Positions 63,103 to 64,000 of a stretch of 64,000 nt of DNA are shown one piece after another. The notes under the pieces are model-generated. The model was not told the origin of the DNA, searched no databases, and worked only from the letters and a program-made list of their open reading frames with translations. Position 1 is the first letter of the stretch, and every line of letters begins with the position of its first letter. Origin of the DNA: Vibrio sp. ED004 (GTDB lineage: Bacteria > Pseudomonadota > Gammaproteobacteria > Enterobacterales > Vibrionaceae); contig NZ_CP066149.1 in NCBI RefSeq assembly GCF_023206395.1, positions 2,914,001 to 2,978,000 of the forward strand. Direction: 5' to 3'. The position numbers and the translations under genes were made by a program.

Positions 63103-63999
63103 ATGGAAGCTTCAAGATATAAACGCATTTTATCGAGAGCAAATCTGTCGAGGATTGGTTTGGTGGGAACCGTCCTGATGCTCGAAGGATGTAACTCCGC
63201 ATTGCTCGACCCAAAAGGTAGCGTTGGCGTTCAGGAAAAGGAGCTGATTATCACAGCTCTATTGCTGATGCTGATTGTCGTTATCCCCGTGATTCTGATG
63301 ACGATCTACTTTGCTTATAGATACCGAGAAAGTAATACCACAGAAGAGTATGCACCTGACTGGGCGCACTCAACCAAGATCGAAGTGGTGGTATGGACGA
63401 TTCCAATCATCATCATCGCGATTCTTGCCACCATCACTTGGCGAACAACACACGAACTAGAGCCTTCAAAGCCTTTGGAAAGTGATGTGCAACCTATGGT
63501 GATCGAAGTGGTCTCTCTGGACTGGAAGTGGCTGTTCATCTATCCGGAGCAAAATATTGCGACGGTTAACTATGTTGCGTTCCCGAAAGATGTACCGGTG
63601 ACGTTTAAGCTAACTTCAGACAACATCATGAACGCGTTCTTTATCCCGCGTCTTGGTTCGCAGATCTACGCGATGCCGGGAATGGTGACCAAGCTGAACC
63701 TGATCGCTAACCATGAAGGTGACTTCAAAGGTTTTGCATCGAACTACAGTGGCAAAGGTTTCTCACAGATGAAATTCACTGCATCAGCGATGCCTGATCA
63801 AGTGGCGTTTCTAAACTGGGTAGAGAAAGTGAAAGCAAGTCCTGATCGTATTGAAGATTGGGAACAGTTCCGTTCATTGGCTGCGCCTAGTATCGCTGAA
63901 CCTGTGACTTTGTTCTCCAGTATCCCACCATTTTTATTCACTGATGTCGTGACCCAGCACCCTGGTTCAATGAACTGTTTGCCGGAAACCCAAGGATAA
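63103..63999 (+). CDS. cyoA: cytochrome bo3-type ubiquinol oxidase subunit II
   Basis: 298 residues. Lipoprotein signal ends LEGC (Cys30), and NSALLDPKGSVGVQEKEL follows exactly as in E. coli CyoA. Two membrane helices and a periplasmic cupredoxin domain (VVSLDWKWLFIYPEQ, NAFFIPRLGSQIYAMPGM) without the copper ligands of cytochrome c oxidase, which marks a quinol oxidase. E. coli CyoA is longer at the C-terminus. The remaining cyo genes should follow beyond the window edge. Confidence 0.95.
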   Translation: MEASRYKRILSRANLSRIGLVGTVLMLEGCNSALLDPKGSVGVQEKELIITALLLMLIVVIPVILMTIYFAYRYRESNTTEEYAPDWAHSTKIEVVVWTIPIIIIAILATITWRTTHELEPSKPLESDVQPMVIEVVSLDWKWLFIYPEQNIATVNYVAFPKDVPVTFKLTSDNIMNAFFIPRLGSQIYAMPGMVTKLNLIANHEGDFKGFASNYSGKGFSQMKFTASAMPDQVAFLNWVEKVKASPDRIEDWEQFRSLAAPSIAEPVTLFSSIPPFLFTDVVTQHPGSMNCLPETQG

Positions 64000-64000
64000 T

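Noticed and set aside
1..64000. CRISPR arrays, tRNA or rRNA genes, prophage or integron attachment sites
   Set aside because: No regularly spaced repeats, cloverleaf-like sequences, ribosomal RNA stretches, integrase genes or attC-like sites were seen. The only tandem arrays are the short GCTTATT and 14-base repeats.

Overview
The window looks like chromosome of a marine gammaproteobacterium, most likely a Vibrio. Supporting this are a CyoA-type quinol oxidase subunit, AhpC/AhpF, SoxR, NagE- and chitobiose-type sugar genes, an OmpU-like porin, many LysR/AraC regulators and moderate GC. The species cannot be assigned from sequence alone. Apart from one group II intron there is no IS, prophage, CRISPR array, tRNA or rRNA that I can see.

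Layout. 1-4.5 kb: the 3' part of a HelD-like UvrD helicase gene on the minus strand, which carries an extra nuclease-like insert and zinc ribbons, then an AT-rich orphan lipoprotein. 5-11.5 kb: amino-acid handling (solute-binding protein, RhtB-type exporter with LysR, AraC regulator with AzlC/AzlD) and an RNase HI. 11.6-15.5 kb: polysaccharide genes (GT4, GT2 and a frameshifted Wzx-type flippase). 15.5-22.7 kb: a LysE exporter, two APH-fold kinases, a GNAT gene with an internal stop, periplasmic glutathione peroxidase with a DUF3429 partner, an ABC1/UbiB kinase, a 31-residue membrane protein, a DCC-family protein and a DUF1439 lipoprotein. 22.9-26.7 kb: a CDGSH/glutamate-synthase fusion, then a SoxR module in which a perfect SoxR box precedes an arylamine N-acetyltransferase and an FMN reductase, with soxR next to them.

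26.7-31.5 kb: chitobiose-6-phosphate catabolism (chbG, GH4 chbF) with a divergent LysR, a VOC protein, a globin and a beta-barrel. 31.9-34.7 kb: outer membrane protein, DUF4345 protein and a Cys-type sulfatase. 34.7-39.8 kb: a minus-strand uptake/catabolic set (MFS transporter, tandem NTF2/SnoaL-like protein, porin, LacI regulator) of unknown substrate. Divergent to it is a Na+/solute symporter with L-serine dehydratase. 43-47.8 kb: Lrp with a LysE exporter, then ahpF/ahpC and a VOC protein. 47.9-50.0 kb: a group II intron inserted directly behind a terminator; its reverse transcriptase is broken by two compensating frameshifts. 50.1-57.9 kb: an EIIA-less NagE-type PTS permease with a LysR, small exported and cytoplasmic proteins, AraC, lipocalin, cytochrome b561, YdhR and LysR. 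58-62.4 kb: a TetR-controlled RND efflux pair with a near-ideal operator. 63.1-64 kb: cyoA at the right edge.

Themes: oxidative stress (SoxR, AhpCF, GPx, globin), amino-acid export (three LysE/RhtB proteins plus AzlCD), chitin-sugar use and gene decay (three broken genes). The strongest leads for undescribed biology are the MFS/NTF2-like/porin/LacI set, the HelD variant, the CDGSH fusion, the small membrane protein and the folded element beside the intron.
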